Origin: a virus | Virus record (IMG/VR): IMGVR_UViG_3300034062_000407 | Span: 1 to 29,916 of that record | Direction: 5' to 3' (one strand) | DNA: 29,916 bases | In this document: positions 12,801 to 21,254 of the stretch, piece by piece | How the letters are laid out: each line of letters opens with the position of its first letter | How positions within the stretch are numbered: the first letter of the stretch is position 1 | Program-made: the position numbers and the translations under genes | The notes under the pieces: model-generated | Told to the model about the DNA's origin: nothing | Seen by the model: the letters and a program-made list of their open reading frames with translations, nothing else | Databases searched by the model: none

Positions 12801-13387
12801 ATGACAGTCACATAACCATTTGAGTTGTTTGCCAAATCAGAGGTTATCAAGCCCAATGTTTGAGCAGAGGTTGAGTCACCTGTGGCCAGTGCTTTTGAGA
12901 CAGTTGAATTTTGACCAGTTGATCCAGAGATATAAACAGCAGTCCCTTTGGTCAAAGTCGCACCAGTCGTGTTTCTGACTGCTGCCAAAAGTGTCGATGC
13001 TGGTGAAGCCTCAGAAACCGCCAGATCAAAGATGCTTCCATTCCTAGAAACAACAATGCTCGCGTCAGTTGATGTGATGTCAGAAACCGCCTTGTCAGCA
13101 GGGTAAGTGACAAAGACTTCTTTTGTGCCAGCCGCAAATGAAACTTTAGCGTCTGCATTGCTGGACTGCAAAACAGTTGTCCGAGCAAGCGTCAGGCCAT
13201 CATTCGACAATGTGCCAAGACCGACCTCCCAATCAGCACCATCCGCGACTGAATAATAAGTGGTGTTGTTTGCACCGACAGAAACCGAAAAGGTCTGAAA
13301 ACCAGTGATCGCCCCACCAAGGGCAAAATCACTCGTTCCAGTGGTGGTTGTTGATTCCTTAACGCGATCAGCAAGGATTAAAGCCAT
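9875..13387 (-). CDS. large repeat-rich tail fibre (1170 aa)
   Basis: The start MALILADRVKESTTTTGTSD is set by GGAGG six bases upstream; a GTG 18 bases earlier would include that site. Residues 1-110 match the N-terminal attachment module of aquatic phage fibres (GTLSNDGLTLARTTVLQSSN). A beta-rich shaft follows with TGxxxVxNGGTGxTS-type elements. About 530 residues of NTAVGYQAGYSN-like repeats come next, resembling YadA/trimeric-autotransporter head repeats and suggesting a trimeric beta-roll. The C-terminus (NTLDDYEEGLFTATVAP to the end) is a compact beta domain seen at fibre tips. It probably recognises the host surface. Confidence 0.85.
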   Translation of the reverse strand: MALILADRVKESTTTTGTSDFALGGAITGFQTFSVSVGANNTTYYSVADGADWEVGLGTLSNDGLTLARTTVLQSSNADAKVSFAAGTKEVFVTYPADKAVSDITSTDASIVVSRNGSIFDLAVSEASPASTLLAAVRNTTGATLTKGTAVYISGSTGQNSTVSKALATGDSTSAQTLGLITSDLANNSNGYVTVIGLVINIDTSAYTDGQQLYLSPTTAGTLTATKPYAPNHMVYVAIVERAHPSQGKLFVKVQNGYEMDELHNVSAQSPTTGQTLVYNASTSLWEKNTVSLTAGVNGTLPVANGGTGITSLGTGVATFLGTPSSANLLAAVTDETGTGSLVFATSPTLVTPALGTPSSVTLTNATGLPNAGLVNSSITIGGTAIALGASSNALANDITVQGVTVGRGGGGVSTNTAVGVSAISTSNTGPYLTAVGYQALTAYSGSIGYNTAIGGNALLALTTGYNNVAVGQSTLTTATSAVGNVAIGDSSLNFNTANYNSALGYGALYTNSSGASNVAVGKEALYSNSTASNNTAVGNQTFYNNTTGTSNTAIGYQAGYYNTTGGNNTAIGYQAFISNTGAYSNIAIGVRALDAFNVTTATSTYNVAIGEDSLGATTTGTTNTAVGALSLYSNTTASNNTAVGYQAAYSNTVGTGIDAFGYQAAYFVTGNYGTFVGTNAGRGVSGASTGEYNTAVGRSALNLFTSGAANTAVGVVALGANSSGSYNSAFGFGALQANTTASDNTAIGYQAGYSNLQSFNVFVGTQAGYSNATNGGVTAVGYQAGYANGATASGDQGTYLGYRAGYNTSGNYNVAVGGSALLNNTTASSNTAVGYQAGYTNQTGTFNTFVGETAGLLNVSGSYCTYIGRAAGISTTGSSNTFVGHVAGYNATTGSGNTFVGSNSVTGYGAGFAMTTGSDNTILGGYNGNQGGLDIRTASNYIVLSDGDGNPKLQIDNTSGGNIFWLGERLENSSSNNMVINNGGSIRINIDCDNNNTGESFTVGTNQRSIDNNNKLFEVLESGTVVLPFGQIQFPATQNASSNANTLDDYEEGLFTATVAPSTSGTITLYSVVDRLAYTKIGRVVYVQGLLEVASVASAVGTAVQIGNLPFTTADLDEYAGRGGTAFSVKAAVRAVNIYENQNVVEVVIDASTLATGDQFYVSFNYIAA
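10585..12170. repeat. long degenerate repeat array inside the tail fibre gene
   Basis: The coding strand repeats units of roughly 60-75 bases that encode N-TA-(V/I)-GYQAGY-(x)n. On the + strand the phrase 'ccagcttgataacctacagcagt' recurs with variations. Unit length varies in multiples of three. Such arrays can gain or lose units by recombination and are prone to assembly collapse. Confidence 0.85.
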
Positions 13388-13396
13388 AGATAACCT

Positions 13397-13419
13397 CCGA
13401 GCCACCCTCGGTGGTGGCT
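13397..13419 (-). promoter_or_regulatory. two mutually exclusive hairpins at the tail fibre ribosome binding site
   Basis: In the leftward mRNA AGCCACC (13419-13413) can pair with GGTGGCT (13406-13400), leaving the GGAGG (13398-13394) free. Alternatively CCGAG (13411-13407) can pair with CTCGG (13401-13397), covering the first bases of GGAGG. A T-run lies before, not after, so this is not a terminator. A translational control role is inferred. Confidence 0.4.
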
Positions 13420-13426
13420 AAAAAAC

Positions 13427-13843
13427 TCAGTTTTGAATACGCAGTGGGGATGTGATGTCCACTGTAAATGTGCCGTTTGTAGAGATCACATTGCCAGCGA
13501 AATCAAGGTAAGCAACCAAATTGTCGGTTGAAGCAGTACCAGTGGTCTTATAGATCACAGCAGCAGCCGCAGTCAAAGTTGCTGAAGCCCAAGAGACATC
13601 CGCAAAGTTGATGTCAATTCGGTCATTGGCTGTGTCGTTGGTCACAGTCACAGCAGTGGAAACACCGCCCGAGGTGTAGCCAGTGCCACTGATCTCGTTG
13701 GTAACGTCAGAACGCTTTGTGTGCGTATCTTTGTTTGGGGTGTAACTGGATGTGACCAGAATGATCTTAAATGAGTTGGTGTCAAAATCAATCGCACCAG
13801 TTGCCATGTCATTCAAGGCTGAATTGTAGATTAGAGAGGCCAT
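13427..13843 (-). CDS. conserved phage structural protein near tail fibre
   Basis: A 138-residue beta-rich protein. DMATGAIDFDTNSFKIILVT, SSYTPNKDTHTKRSDVTNEI and SGTGYTSGG are landmarks of a family very common among fibre-region genes in aquatic and soil phages. ATLTAAAAVIYKTTGTASTD and a final beta segment complete it. AAAGGA precedes the start. I infer a virion protein at or near the tail tip; the biochemical role is unknown. Confidence 0.75.
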   Translation of the reverse strand: MASLIYNSALNDMATGAIDFDTNSFKIILVTSSYTPNKDTHTKRSDVTNEISGTGYTSGGVSTAVTVTNDTANDRIDINFADVSWASATLTAAAAVIYKTTGTASTDNLVAYLDFAGNVISTNGTFTVDITSPLRIQN

Positions 13844-13889
13844 TGTTGATTCCTTTCAGGATGGATTTTAGTGGAAACTAGAAACTTAA

Positions 13890-14156
13890 TCAATTTCGCA
13901 AAATGTCAATGAAATGCCACAAATCCGAGTTTCGGTAAGTTCCAGTCGGTTTGTCAGTTGCCCAAGCCTGTGGTGGGCCATTTAATTCTGTGTAGTTGTC
14001 GCCTTCAATCATATAAATTTCAAAGGCTTGAGGAACAATAAACTCGCCATTTTCATTGGTTTTGCCAACCATGACCATGACAGAGTGTGGAGGAATCTCC
14101 TCAATTGATTTGATTTCCTCAAAAACTTGCTGTGCAGGAATGTTGATTTCTCTCAT
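13890..14156 (-). CDS. hypothetical protein between J-like tip protein and structural gene
   Basis: An 88-residue acidic protein, MREINIPAQQVFEEIKSIEE at the start and DLWHFIDILRN at the end. No motif I recognise. Predicted mixed alpha/beta (HSVMVMVGKTNENGEF, FEIYMIEGDNYTEL). Its start lies three bases after the tail-tip gene stop, so it is co-transcribed and probably related to tail or fibre assembly. Confidence 0.6.
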   Translation of the reverse strand: MREINIPAQQVFEEIKSIEEIPPHSVMVMVGKTNENGEFIVPQAFEIYMIEGDNYTELNGPPQAWATDKPTGTYRNSDLWHFIDILRN

Positions 14157-14159
14157 ATT

Positions 14160-17100
14160 TTATGTCCATGCGGGTAAGTAAAGGGTTGTTCCATCAATTG
14201 TGATCTGAATCCAAACATTTGTTGAATTGCTTGCTGGTTTGTTTGAGCCGTTAAAAGTAGCAGTGGCCGAGCCTGTGACAGTGCCTTGGACAAATCTCAA
14301 AACATTAGTTCCACCCGATCCATTCAAACGATTGGCAGCATAAGCGTCAGTCCCAGAAGCAACAGTGGCAAATGCAGAGGCTTCCTGTCCGTCAAGTAAA
14401 TCAGCATTTAAGTTTGCAACAACTGTATTGTTGCTAATGCCAAATCTGCCAAAAGAATAAAGGCCAAACTCAGAACCGCCACCTCCTGAGGATGATGATC
14501 CAAAAACACCAGCCGCTTGTGATCCTGTACCCGCGCTAAGTCCTAAAACACCATTGCGAGTTGTTCCTGTGTGATTTGTATTTCCAAGGACTCCATGCCC
14601 TGTTCCATTGTTTGTCCCAGTGATTGCAGTGCCGTTATAGCCTGAAGCATTAGTAACATTAAGAGCCGCAATTGCAGACGCTCCATTGATGCTAGAGTTT
14701 GCATACAAACCACCAACACCAAGAATGCTGAAGATTGTGCCGCCTCCAGAGTCATAAACTTTTAAGTAAGAAGACGATGATTCATTAAGAATTACTCTAT
14801 TTCCAGAAGCCGCTGATTCAACTGTTCCTCTAAAAATACCATTGTTGAAAAATACATCTCCAGTGCTTCTTTTGATGTAATAACCAGCCGTTCCATATGT
14901 GCCAGAACTGCCAAAGATGGGAGGGTTTGAGCCGTTCCAATTGTCAGATCGAATGTCTTGAAAAATACTTGCAGCAGTTGGTGTTCCCCATTGAGTTTCA
15001 TTAGCAGGGATGCCGTTAACAGTTGTTGCGTTTGAATTAAATTGTCCAAATGAGTACCAAAGAACATTACCAACAGTCACACTTGGAGCCGTTAAAGACC
15101 AACCTGCTGGTGCAGTTGCTCCACTTGTATTTGCTGGAGTTGATGGAGCCGCAGAGGATTGACTTTGTTGAATAAATGCCGTTATCGAACTTATGCCATT
15201 GTCTCCGCTTGCAGCAGCCGCATCCGTTGTTGCGCTTGCACCAGTTGAGAATCCTGAAACATTGCGAGAAAAATCAACTGCTTTCAAAAAATAATATTTT
15301 GTTGTTGATGCTGGCAAACCAGATCGAGCAAATGTTGAACTAGAAACTTCACCAATCTTTGTGGCAGTCGCGGAATTATTTGTTGAGTTTTCCCAAATCT
15401 CGTTATAAAACCAATCAGCAGCCGTTGGATTAGTCCAAGACAATTGAATTGTTTTTGCAGAGCCAACAGCACTCAAACTTGTTGGGGCTGAAGGTGCAGT
15501 GGTGTCACCAGATAAGGTGTGATTGATCGTTGTCGAGAATGGGCCTTCTTTGTCAGAGAAAATTGCCCTGACTCGGATGTTATAGACCAAAGCAACATCT
15601 TGCTGGCCAGCATAGTCATAAACAGTTTGCGAGGTGAAAATTGATTGCCAAAGAGTGTCAGAAAAGAGTTTAAATTGCAACTCATAGCCTGTCACATAAG
15701 CAGATGAAACAGCAGTCCATGTAACCCGAACCCCAGGTAATATTGTCCCATCAGGAAGGCTTAAATTTTGATTAGTGGCTGTTAATCCAGTCGGTGCAGC
15801 CTGTGGTTGAATTAGCGTCAGACTGGTGTTTGGAGCGTTATCCTGAGCGTCTGAGGTTGACCAGTCATAAGCAGTCGAGTCTTCCTCTTTGAGAACCAGA
15901 TCAACTCCAATGTCCTCATTCAGTTTCCACTCCATGACCCTGAAATATTTGCCAGACCATCCCAGTTGAGCAATGGTCAAAGCCACCACATCGCCAGCAG
16001 TAATATTAAGACAAGTTGGCTTGCATGAAATGCTGACAACAATTCCTTGACGCGACTTCAAGAGGTTAATCTTTGCAAGCCTTTGAGCCTCAAGATAATT
16101 TGTCGTGAAGTTCAGATCGAGTTGAGCAGACAATTCCTCATTGCCATCTTGAGTCTTGAAAGTAGATGATGCAATCGCTGGATATTCTGTCGCTGAATAA
16201 AGTTTGTCTGCATCCGCAAACACTCCAGCCACTCGGTTAAATAGATTGGCTTTTTCATTAGCGCATGAGAGTTGAACATCGCCTCTCAAATCATCGACAG
16301 TGATTGTCTGAACAGGACTTGAGAACGCACCAACAATCAACTTATATTTGCCAGAGGAATAAATCAACATTCCAGCGCAAGTCGAGAGCATATCTTGCAA
16401 GACTTCCCGAGGACTCTTTGAGGTGTCAACCACGCCATTTAAGGTGTAGCGTTTCTGAGTGACAGCAGTTTTTACAGTGACAGTCTCATCACAGATATTT
16501 GCCGCAGCAATAAATGACGCTGAGTCGATCTCATCCGATGTGACCCGCATCCCATATTCGCTCATTATGTAATCGCGGATACAAAGGGCAGGGTTGTCAG
16601 ACCAAGCCGTTGTTGTCGATCTAGGGTCATAGACTAATTTGCCCTTGACCAAAGCCCTGACTGTTGGAATGCTGGTAAAGATGGATGTGTCGTATTGCAT
16701 CCTCACATAAACCGAGGAAATGCCAGTCAACTTGTGGCTCGATGTCCATTTGTTTGTCAGAGCCGCAGTCTCAGTCACCAGATCAGCATAAGCAGTGCCA
16801 CCAGTCAGTGAGTTTTGAATTCTGGCTTTTCCAGAATAGCGGCCACTTGAGACACTTCCAGAAACAGTGCCAACATCCTCGTCACCAAAATAAACCTTCT
16901 CAACCGATTGAATCTGGTGGTCTGCCAATCCAAAGACTGTGTGCAGATATTCGTTTGTTGAGCCTGTGGTGGCCGCATAGAACATCACACCACCGACTAG
17001 GCTTTGGCCATAGATCAGTTGCCTTGGGGCTGTGGATGACCTGACATTGATTGTTTGACCCTTGAGTTCATTGGCAGTGCTTCCACCAATCAGACCCATG

Positions 17101-17243
17101 CTCTGAGCCGCCTTTGTGGTCAGAACAAAAGAGCCAGCCCGAATAGCCGCCCTTAAAAAGATGGCTTCTTTGCCGATTGCAAAATAAGCAATTGCCTGTT
17201 CTGCAAGAAACTCACCAGCCAAATAGACTACCAGTTCAGCCAT
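14160..17243 (-). CDS. tail tip / host specificity protein J-like (1027 aa)
   Basis: The hydrophobic N-terminus (EFLAEQAIAYFAIGKEAIFL) leads into the tip-attachment module (NELKGQTINVRSSTAPRQLI, YGQSLVGG, EYLHTVFGLADHQIQSVEKV). A hub-like region follows (DPRSTTTAWSDNPALCIRDY, SPREVLQDMLSTCAGMLIYS). Two fibronectin-III-like domains come next (about 485-680; GVRVTWTAVSSAYVTGYELQ, YFLKAVDFSRNVSGFS). A C-terminal fibre-like region includes NLNADLLDGQEASAFA, a fibre-neck motif. This is the lambda gpJ architecture: it caps the tail tube and contacts the host. It follows the DUF6950-like gene without a gap. Confidence 0.9.
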   Translation of the reverse strand: MAELVVYLAGEFLAEQAIAYFAIGKEAIFLRAAIRAGSFVLTTKAAQSMGLIGGSTANELKGQTINVRSSTAPRQLIYGQSLVGGVMFYAATTGSTNEYLHTVFGLADHQIQSVEKVYFGDEDVGTVSGSVSSGRYSGKARIQNSLTGGTAYADLVTETAALTNKWTSSHKLTGISSVYVRMQYDTSIFTSIPTVRALVKGKLVYDPRSTTTAWSDNPALCIRDYIMSEYGMRVTSDEIDSASFIAAANICDETVTVKTAVTQKRYTLNGVVDTSKSPREVLQDMLSTCAGMLIYSSGKYKLIVGAFSSPVQTITVDDLRGDVQLSCANEKANLFNRVAGVFADADKLYSATEYPAIASSTFKTQDGNEELSAQLDLNFTTNYLEAQRLAKINLLKSRQGIVVSISCKPTCLNITAGDVVALTIAQLGWSGKYFRVMEWKLNEDIGVDLVLKEEDSTAYDWSTSDAQDNAPNTSLTLIQPQAAPTGLTATNQNLSLPDGTILPGVRVTWTAVSSAYVTGYELQFKLFSDTLWQSIFTSQTVYDYAGQQDVALVYNIRVRAIFSDKEGPFSTTINHTLSGDTTAPSAPTSLSAVGSAKTIQLSWTNPTAADWFYNEIWENSTNNSATATKIGEVSSSTFARSGLPASTTKYYFLKAVDFSRNVSGFSTGASATTDAAAASGDNGISSITAFIQQSQSSAAPSTPANTSGATAPAGWSLTAPSVTVGNVLWYSFGQFNSNATTVNGIPANETQWGTPTAASIFQDIRSDNWNGSNPPIFGSSGTYGTAGYYIKRSTGDVFFNNGIFRGTVESAASGNRVILNESSSSYLKVYDSGGGTIFSILGVGGLYANSSINGASAIAALNVTNASGYNGTAITGTNNGTGHGVLGNTNHTGTTRNGVLGLSAGTGSQAAGVFGSSSSGGGGSEFGLYSFGRFGISNNTVVANLNADLLDGQEASAFATVASGTDAYAANRLNGSGGTNVLRFVQGTVTGSATATFNGSNKPASNSTNVWIQITIDGTTLYLPAWT

Positions 17244-17636
17244 TTATATGCTCCAAGCCTTTTCACAATTGAGAGTCGGTTGCATGATGATGCCAGACTC
17301 GGCCACAAAAGCCGACAATTCGCCAACACAAACACCAAGCAATTCTCGCCCCTCATTCATTAAACAGACCACATCGCCCCTTTGAGCCAGCAGAACTGAC
17401 TTGGATTGACCAAAGTATTTGTCAGCCGCGCTTATCATTCCACCATGCTCACTCATTAACTCAGCAGCCCTTCTGGGTGTCTCATATTCAAAAAGACTGG
17501 TCAAGTCTTTATCTGAAATCTCTTTGACTGCCTTAATCGAAAACTGCCAACAGTCGTTTGTTCCCCATTCAAAAGGCAAATCCTTCTTTTGAACAATGTA
17601 GTCCTCAAGCAATCTAGGCCAGTTGTCTTTTCTCAT
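17244..17636 (-). CDS. DUF6950 / NlpC-P60-like tail protein
   Basis: A 130-residue protein. LPFEWGTNDCWQFSIKAVKE (about 20-40) contains the W-G-x-x-D-C motif of NlpC/P60-type cysteine peptidases, here in the shorter DUF6950-like form. A clear downstream catalytic His is not obvious, so activity is uncertain. The position between a minor tail protein and the J-like protein corresponds to lambda gpK, which is thought to process peptidoglycan or act in tip assembly. ATGA overlap upstream. Confidence 0.7.
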   Translation of the reverse strand: MRKDNWPRLLEDYIVQKKDLPFEWGTNDCWQFSIKAVKEISDKDLTSLFEYETPRRAAELMSEHGGMISAADKYFGQSKSVLLAQRGDVVCLMNEGRELLGVCVGELSAFVAESGIIMQPTLNCEKAWSI

Positions 17637-18262
17637 CTAAGCATTATTCCAGCAGTATCACCACCGACATTTGGATTGCCACCACCACCAGCATTTGCAC
17701 CAGTTGGATCAGTGCGACCCCAATTTATATCGATGTTCTCAATAGCCACCACATATTGAAGACCCTCGTCTGTGGCATCCCTGACTTGTTGCTCCTCATA
17801 AGTGAAGCGTTTGATCTTTGGCCTGTTGGCATCAATCATTTGATGCTCGATAGAAAGTGAGATGGTGGCTGTCTGGCCAAGACTGATTGACATCACATCC
17901 ATGCGACCAGTAAACATTAAAGCCGCAGCCACCAGATCGTGATTGGCATCGAGCAAGGCAAAATAAATCTTTGCTGCCCTTCCCTGATAATTCTCGCCCA
18001 AAGCAATTGCAATGTGGTTTGAGTCAATTCCAGAGAGTGTTAGGGTTAACCCTTTAGCCTCAAGATTGGATGTCTCAGAGATTGTGTCAATCCCGCCAAG
18101 CCCACCGACTGCCAAATAAGTGTTGCCACCATAGACAATCGACTTGCCACCATTTGTGTAGTAAATATGGCCAGAGGAAAAGTCAAGATCGACTAAAAAG
18201 CAAACTGTCAGATTGTCGTCTGTCAGAGCCGATGTGATGGCACTGGCAAGGCTTCGGGTCAT
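17633..18262 (-). CDS. minor tail protein (DUF2163-like / lambda L position)
   Basis: A 209-residue protein. FLVDLDFSSGHIYYTNGGKS, IVYGGNTYLAVGGLGGIDTI and LEAKGLTLTLSG give the pattern of phage minor tail proteins that lie before the NlpC/P60-like gene. It has a beta-rich core and a Gly/Asn-rich flexible end (GANAGGGGNPNVGGDTAG). Coupled to both neighbours by ATGA. Tail-tip assembly role inferred from order (tape measure, two minor proteins, K-like, J-like). Confidence 0.7.
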   Translation of the reverse strand: MTRSLASAITSALTDDNLTVCFLVDLDFSSGHIYYTNGGKSIVYGGNTYLAVGGLGGIDTISETSNLEAKGLTLTLSGIDSNHIAIALGENYQGRAAKIYFALLDANHDLVAAALMFTGRMDVMSISLGQTATISLSIEHQMIDANRPKIKRFTYEEQQVRDATDEGLQYVVAIENIDINWGRTDPTGANAGGGGNPNVGGDTAGIMLR

Positions 18263-18819
18263 ATCGCCTCCAAAAAGCCAGCAGAGACTGAATAAACGCC
18301 TTCCAGAGACTTATTGATTGCAACCGATGTGCCATCAAGTCGCATGATTGCTGAAGGGTTGTTGTAAGTCACAGAAGTCGATGCAGTTGGCTGAGTCCTG
18401 AATGGTGGCTCAATTGTGTAAACACTTGAAGCCTTACCAACAATCATCTTGACCTCGTAATTGGCAAACTGAATGAAGTCGCCAATTGACAGACTTGATG
18501 AGGAAAGAGTCGCAGTCGAGCCAGTGGAGGAACTCACAGTGATCGAGCCAGTGACAGTGCCGATTGGAGCAGTCTCACCGAATCTTGGCAAATAGACTGT
18601 GTTTGCCATACCGCGCATTTTGTAAAACAAAGCCTGAATCGGTGCGACCTCAGCCCTTGAAAGGTTGTTCCAAGCGACTGAGCAATACCATTTCGCACCA
18701 GCCAACTCGACTGTTTGAGACTGCTGGCTCAGAGGTGAGGTGAAAATCTGTGTGTTTGACCTCAACTCCCAAAGAGCCGACTGAGGTGTTTTGACACTAG
18801 GCCAAGCAAAGGTTGTCAT
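18259..18819 (-). CDS. minor tail protein (distal tail-like)
   Basis: A 186-residue protein directly after the tape measure. FAWPSVKTPQSALWELRSNT and the SRAEVAPIQALFYKMRGMAN segment, then YLPRFG, resemble tail-tip minor proteins that cap the tube behind the tape measure. The middle is a Ser/Thr-rich beta insert (TVSSSTGSTATLSSSSLSIG). ATGA overlaps on both sides. Function inferred mainly from gene order. Confidence 0.65.
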   Translation of the reverse strand: MTTFAWPSVKTPQSALWELRSNTQIFTSPLSQQSQTVELAGAKWYCSVAWNNLSRAEVAPIQALFYKMRGMANTVYLPRFGETAPIGTVTGSITVSSSTGSTATLSSSSLSIGDFIQFANYEVKMIVGKASSVYTIEPPFRTQPTASTSVTYNNPSAIMRLDGTSVAINKSLEGVYSVSAGFLEAI

Positions 18820-20780
18820 GCAAACGCTCCACCAGATTTCATTGATCTGTAAATTTCCGCTTTGGCTTGTTCTTTAGCCTGATTCATTGCAGCCATGATC
18901 GATGATCTATCAGTACGAGAGTCAATGTTGATGTTTTGAACAACAGTCACGCCACCGCCACCAAGTTTGTTATTTGGCACGATATTCCCAGAGCCATTAG
19001 GCACAAACAACTCAGGGCCACGCTCACCGACCATGTAAGGTGTATTGGATGAAACAGGGCCACCCAATGCCCTTGCACCAAAGCCTTTGAAAAAATCACC
19101 CAAGAAACTAACAGCAGGGTCGCTGATATTCTTTTTAATCAGCATCCTGAGAATGTCGCGCTGGATCGAGTTCACCATGTCAGTGAAGTTTAATTTGCCA
19201 GTCATAAACGCTTCAGTCAAAGTGCTGGTGAACTCATTGCCAAAGCCGTTGATTGCATCCATCAAAAGTTCAAGATCAGATTTGCCTTTGTCAGTAAACT
19301 TTTTAAGTTCCTCACTTGCCAAACCAACAGAGCGACTAAAGGTGTCAGGATCAATTAAGCCTTTACCAAGAACCATTTGCAGATTTTGAATTCTCTCGAT
19401 GTAGTTCTCAAGAGGTGTGCGAGTGTCCTCAAATATTTTCTTGATTGCATCGGCTTGCTCTTTGGCATCCTTGGTTATTTGCTCATCATATTTCTGCTGC
19501 TTAACATCATTCTCAAGTTTCTCTTTGTCAGCCTCAGTGATGTTTCTGATTAAGGCAAGGTAAGTCTCATAAGCCTTGATTTGCTCGTCAGTTGCACCCA
19601 ATCTGGCAAACTGAGCAACCTTCAGTGCGTCCTCACCATCGGTGAGTTTTGTGACCTGATCGATAACAGACAGATAAGAATCTCGAATCTTTAAAAGAGA
19701 CTTTTCTAATTCGTTGTCTTCTTTCTTTGCTTTCTCGCCACCCAAAGATGGCAATGGTTTTGCTGCACGTTTGTCAATTCCAAGCAATCGCCTATCCATG
19801 CCACTTGCTTCTCCTTGCCTTGGAGTTGCAAACATTTCATTTCTTTGAATTGCCTTTAAATAATTTAGACGATTTTGTAAGTGCTTGTTATATTCATCAA
19901 GAGAGGAAGTGTCAGCATTGGCTTTTTTATAACGCTCGATGGCAGCATTGTTTGAATCAATTTCATCTCTTACAGTTTTAAGATTTTCTTCTGTATTTTT
20001 GAAAGGGTTGATTGTTCCAAAATTTCTAAGGGCATCAAGGAAACCGCCCGAATACTTTATGCCCTCTTGAAACTCAACAATCATCTTGGAAAGTCCAACA
20101 AGCATCGGGTTGATGCCATCGACCAAGATAAGTTTTAATTGCTGATTGATTTTTGTGATGTTGTCATTGAAAGCCTCAGCATTCTTTGCAAAGTCATCAC
20201 CAAAACTTGCACCAAATTCTGTGATTCCTTGTTTGCCAGTATTCAGGAAAGGAATCAGATCAGCACCAGCCTTGCCAAACAAAGCCATTGCATATTGAGT
20301 CTTGGTCGCTCCATCGGCTGCACCACTGAATGCTCCCGCCACATCGCCAAGGATGTCAGCAGTTGGCCTGATATTGCCATTGGCATCTTTGACACTAATG
20401 CCGAGATTCTTAAATGCTTCTGATTGTTCTTTACTGCCAGAGGCCGCCTCTGCAATGCTTTTGTTTAATTTAACTAGAGCCGAGCCAAGTTGCTCGTTTG
20501 AGACACCAGCCAGATCAGCCGTGTTTGCCAATGATGATAATTCGCTGACCGCAATCCCTGTCTTTTGAGACAGTTTATTCATGTTGTCAGCACTGTCGAT
20601 CAAGCCCTTGATCTGAGCCGCGCTTCCAATGGCCGCCAAAACAGCAGTCAGACCAGCGATCTTGCCTGTCACCGCACCAACACTGGTACTTAGATCAGTA
20701 AGACCGCCTTTGACTGATTTGAAGGCCGCGCCAGTCCTGTCCTGAGCAACAATGTCAATGCTTACATCTTTACTTGCCAT
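18816..20780 (-). CDS. tail tape measure protein (654 aa)
   Basis: The N-terminal DVSIDIVAQDRTGAAFKSVK, the hydrophobic AAIGSAAQIKGLIDSADN and MNKLSQKTGIAVSELSSLAN are typical of tape measures. Helical regions follow, with a Lys/Asp/Glu-rich centre. The C-terminus carries GGPVSSNTPYMVGERGPELF, then VPNGSGNIVPN, the common end motif. It sets tail length; the family rule of about 0.15 nm per residue suggests a tail near 98 nm. Its start lies inside the end of the frameshifted GT frame, as in lambda. Confidence 0.93.
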   Translation of the reverse strand: MASKDVSIDIVAQDRTGAAFKSVKGGLTDLSTSVGAVTGKIAGLTAVLAAIGSAAQIKGLIDSADNMNKLSQKTGIAVSELSSLANTADLAGVSNEQLGSALVKLNKSIAEAASGSKEQSEAFKNLGISVKDANGNIRPTADILGDVAGAFSGAADGATKTQYAMALFGKAGADLIPFLNTGKQGITEFGASFGDDFAKNAEAFNDNITKINQQLKLILVDGINPMLVGLSKMIVEFQEGIKYSGGFLDALRNFGTINPFKNTEENLKTVRDEIDSNNAAIERYKKANADTSSLDEYNKHLQNRLNYLKAIQRNEMFATPRQGEASGMDRRLLGIDKRAAKPLPSLGGEKAKKEDNELEKSLLKIRDSYLSVIDQVTKLTDGEDALKVAQFARLGATDEQIKAYETYLALIRNITEADKEKLENDVKQQKYDEQITKDAKEQADAIKKIFEDTRTPLENYIERIQNLQMVLGKGLIDPDTFSRSVGLASEELKKFTDKGKSDLELLMDAINGFGNEFTSTLTEAFMTGKLNFTDMVNSIQRDILRMLIKKNISDPAVSFLGDFFKGFGARALGGPVSSNTPYMVGERGPELFVPNGSGNIVPNNKLGGGGVTVVQNINIDSRTDRSSIMAAMNQAKEQAKAEIYRSMKSGGAFA

Positions 20781-21254
20781 TGCTTCTCTCCGACTGAAAC
20801 TTAATCCAAACTTGCCATTCTAGGAACTCCTCAACAGACATTTCCTCGATCTCGCCAACTGTTTTGTGTAACTTCTCAGCAAGATAAAACATGAACTGTC
20901 GTTCAGGAGTCTCCCTTAGTTTTTTTCGAGTTCCTTGAAATCAACTCGCATGATTTCTGTTGAAACTCGCTCCAAAATTGAAGCATCAACCATGTTTCGC
21001 AAAACTGGCTTGTCCTCGATGGTGAAAATCTTTCCACCCTCTTTATCAAGGCACTTCATCACCAACAACTCAACCAGAGTGTCAGCTTCAGAGTTGCCCA
21101 ATCGAGTCACCGCCTGAAGTCTTGCTTTGTCTTTCAGTGTGAAAGGCTCAACATAAACGATCAGAGGGCCATTCTCGTCACCCCATTCAGGCACTTCAAT
21201 TGCCTTGATCTGGAGTGACTTGAAATGGGCTTTTGCCCGATCAATCGCGCTCAT
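20770..21254 (-). CDS. GT-like tail assembly chaperone, -1 frameshift product
   Basis: A predicted 161-residue fusion. The G frame reads DFKELEKN, then after the slippery A AAA AAC (20925-20919) a -1 shift continues LRETPERQFMFYLAEKLHKT, VGEIEEMSVEEFLEWQVWIK, FQSERSNGK to the TAA at 20772-20770. The T part is the short helical domain expected between the tail tube and tape measure (EEMSxEExLEW). Length, position and site match lambda G/GT, where the fusion binds the tape measure. The shift itself is inferred from sequence. Confidence 0.85.
20916..21254 (-). CDS. G-like tail assembly chaperone, unshifted product
   Basis: A 112-residue protein (MSAIDRAKAHFKSLQIKAIE at the start). The ATG at 21254 overlaps the tail tube stop (TGATG); a TTG one codon earlier is possible. 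IYVEPFTLKDKARL-type core (here IVYVEPFTLKDKARLQAV) and the VLRNMVDASILERVSTEIMR region fit tail chaperones of siphoviruses. The frame ends ELEKN-stop right after the slippery heptamer. The short form should outnumber the fusion and guide tube assembly. Confidence 0.85.
   Translation of the reverse strand: MSAIDRAKAHFKSLQIKAIEVPEWGDENGPLIVYVEPFTLKDKARLQAVTRLGNSEADTLVELLVMKCLDKEGGKIFTIEDKPVLRNMVDASILERVSTEIMRVDFKELEKN
20919..20925 (-). promoter_or_regulatory. -1 programmed frameshift slippery heptamer A AAA AAC
   Basis: In the G frame the codons read GAA AAA AAC TAA, so the heptamer is in the canonical X XXY YYZ phase. The -1 frame continues open for 49 codons. A TAA lies directly behind the site. 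No strong stem was found immediately downstream. Confidence 0.85.
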
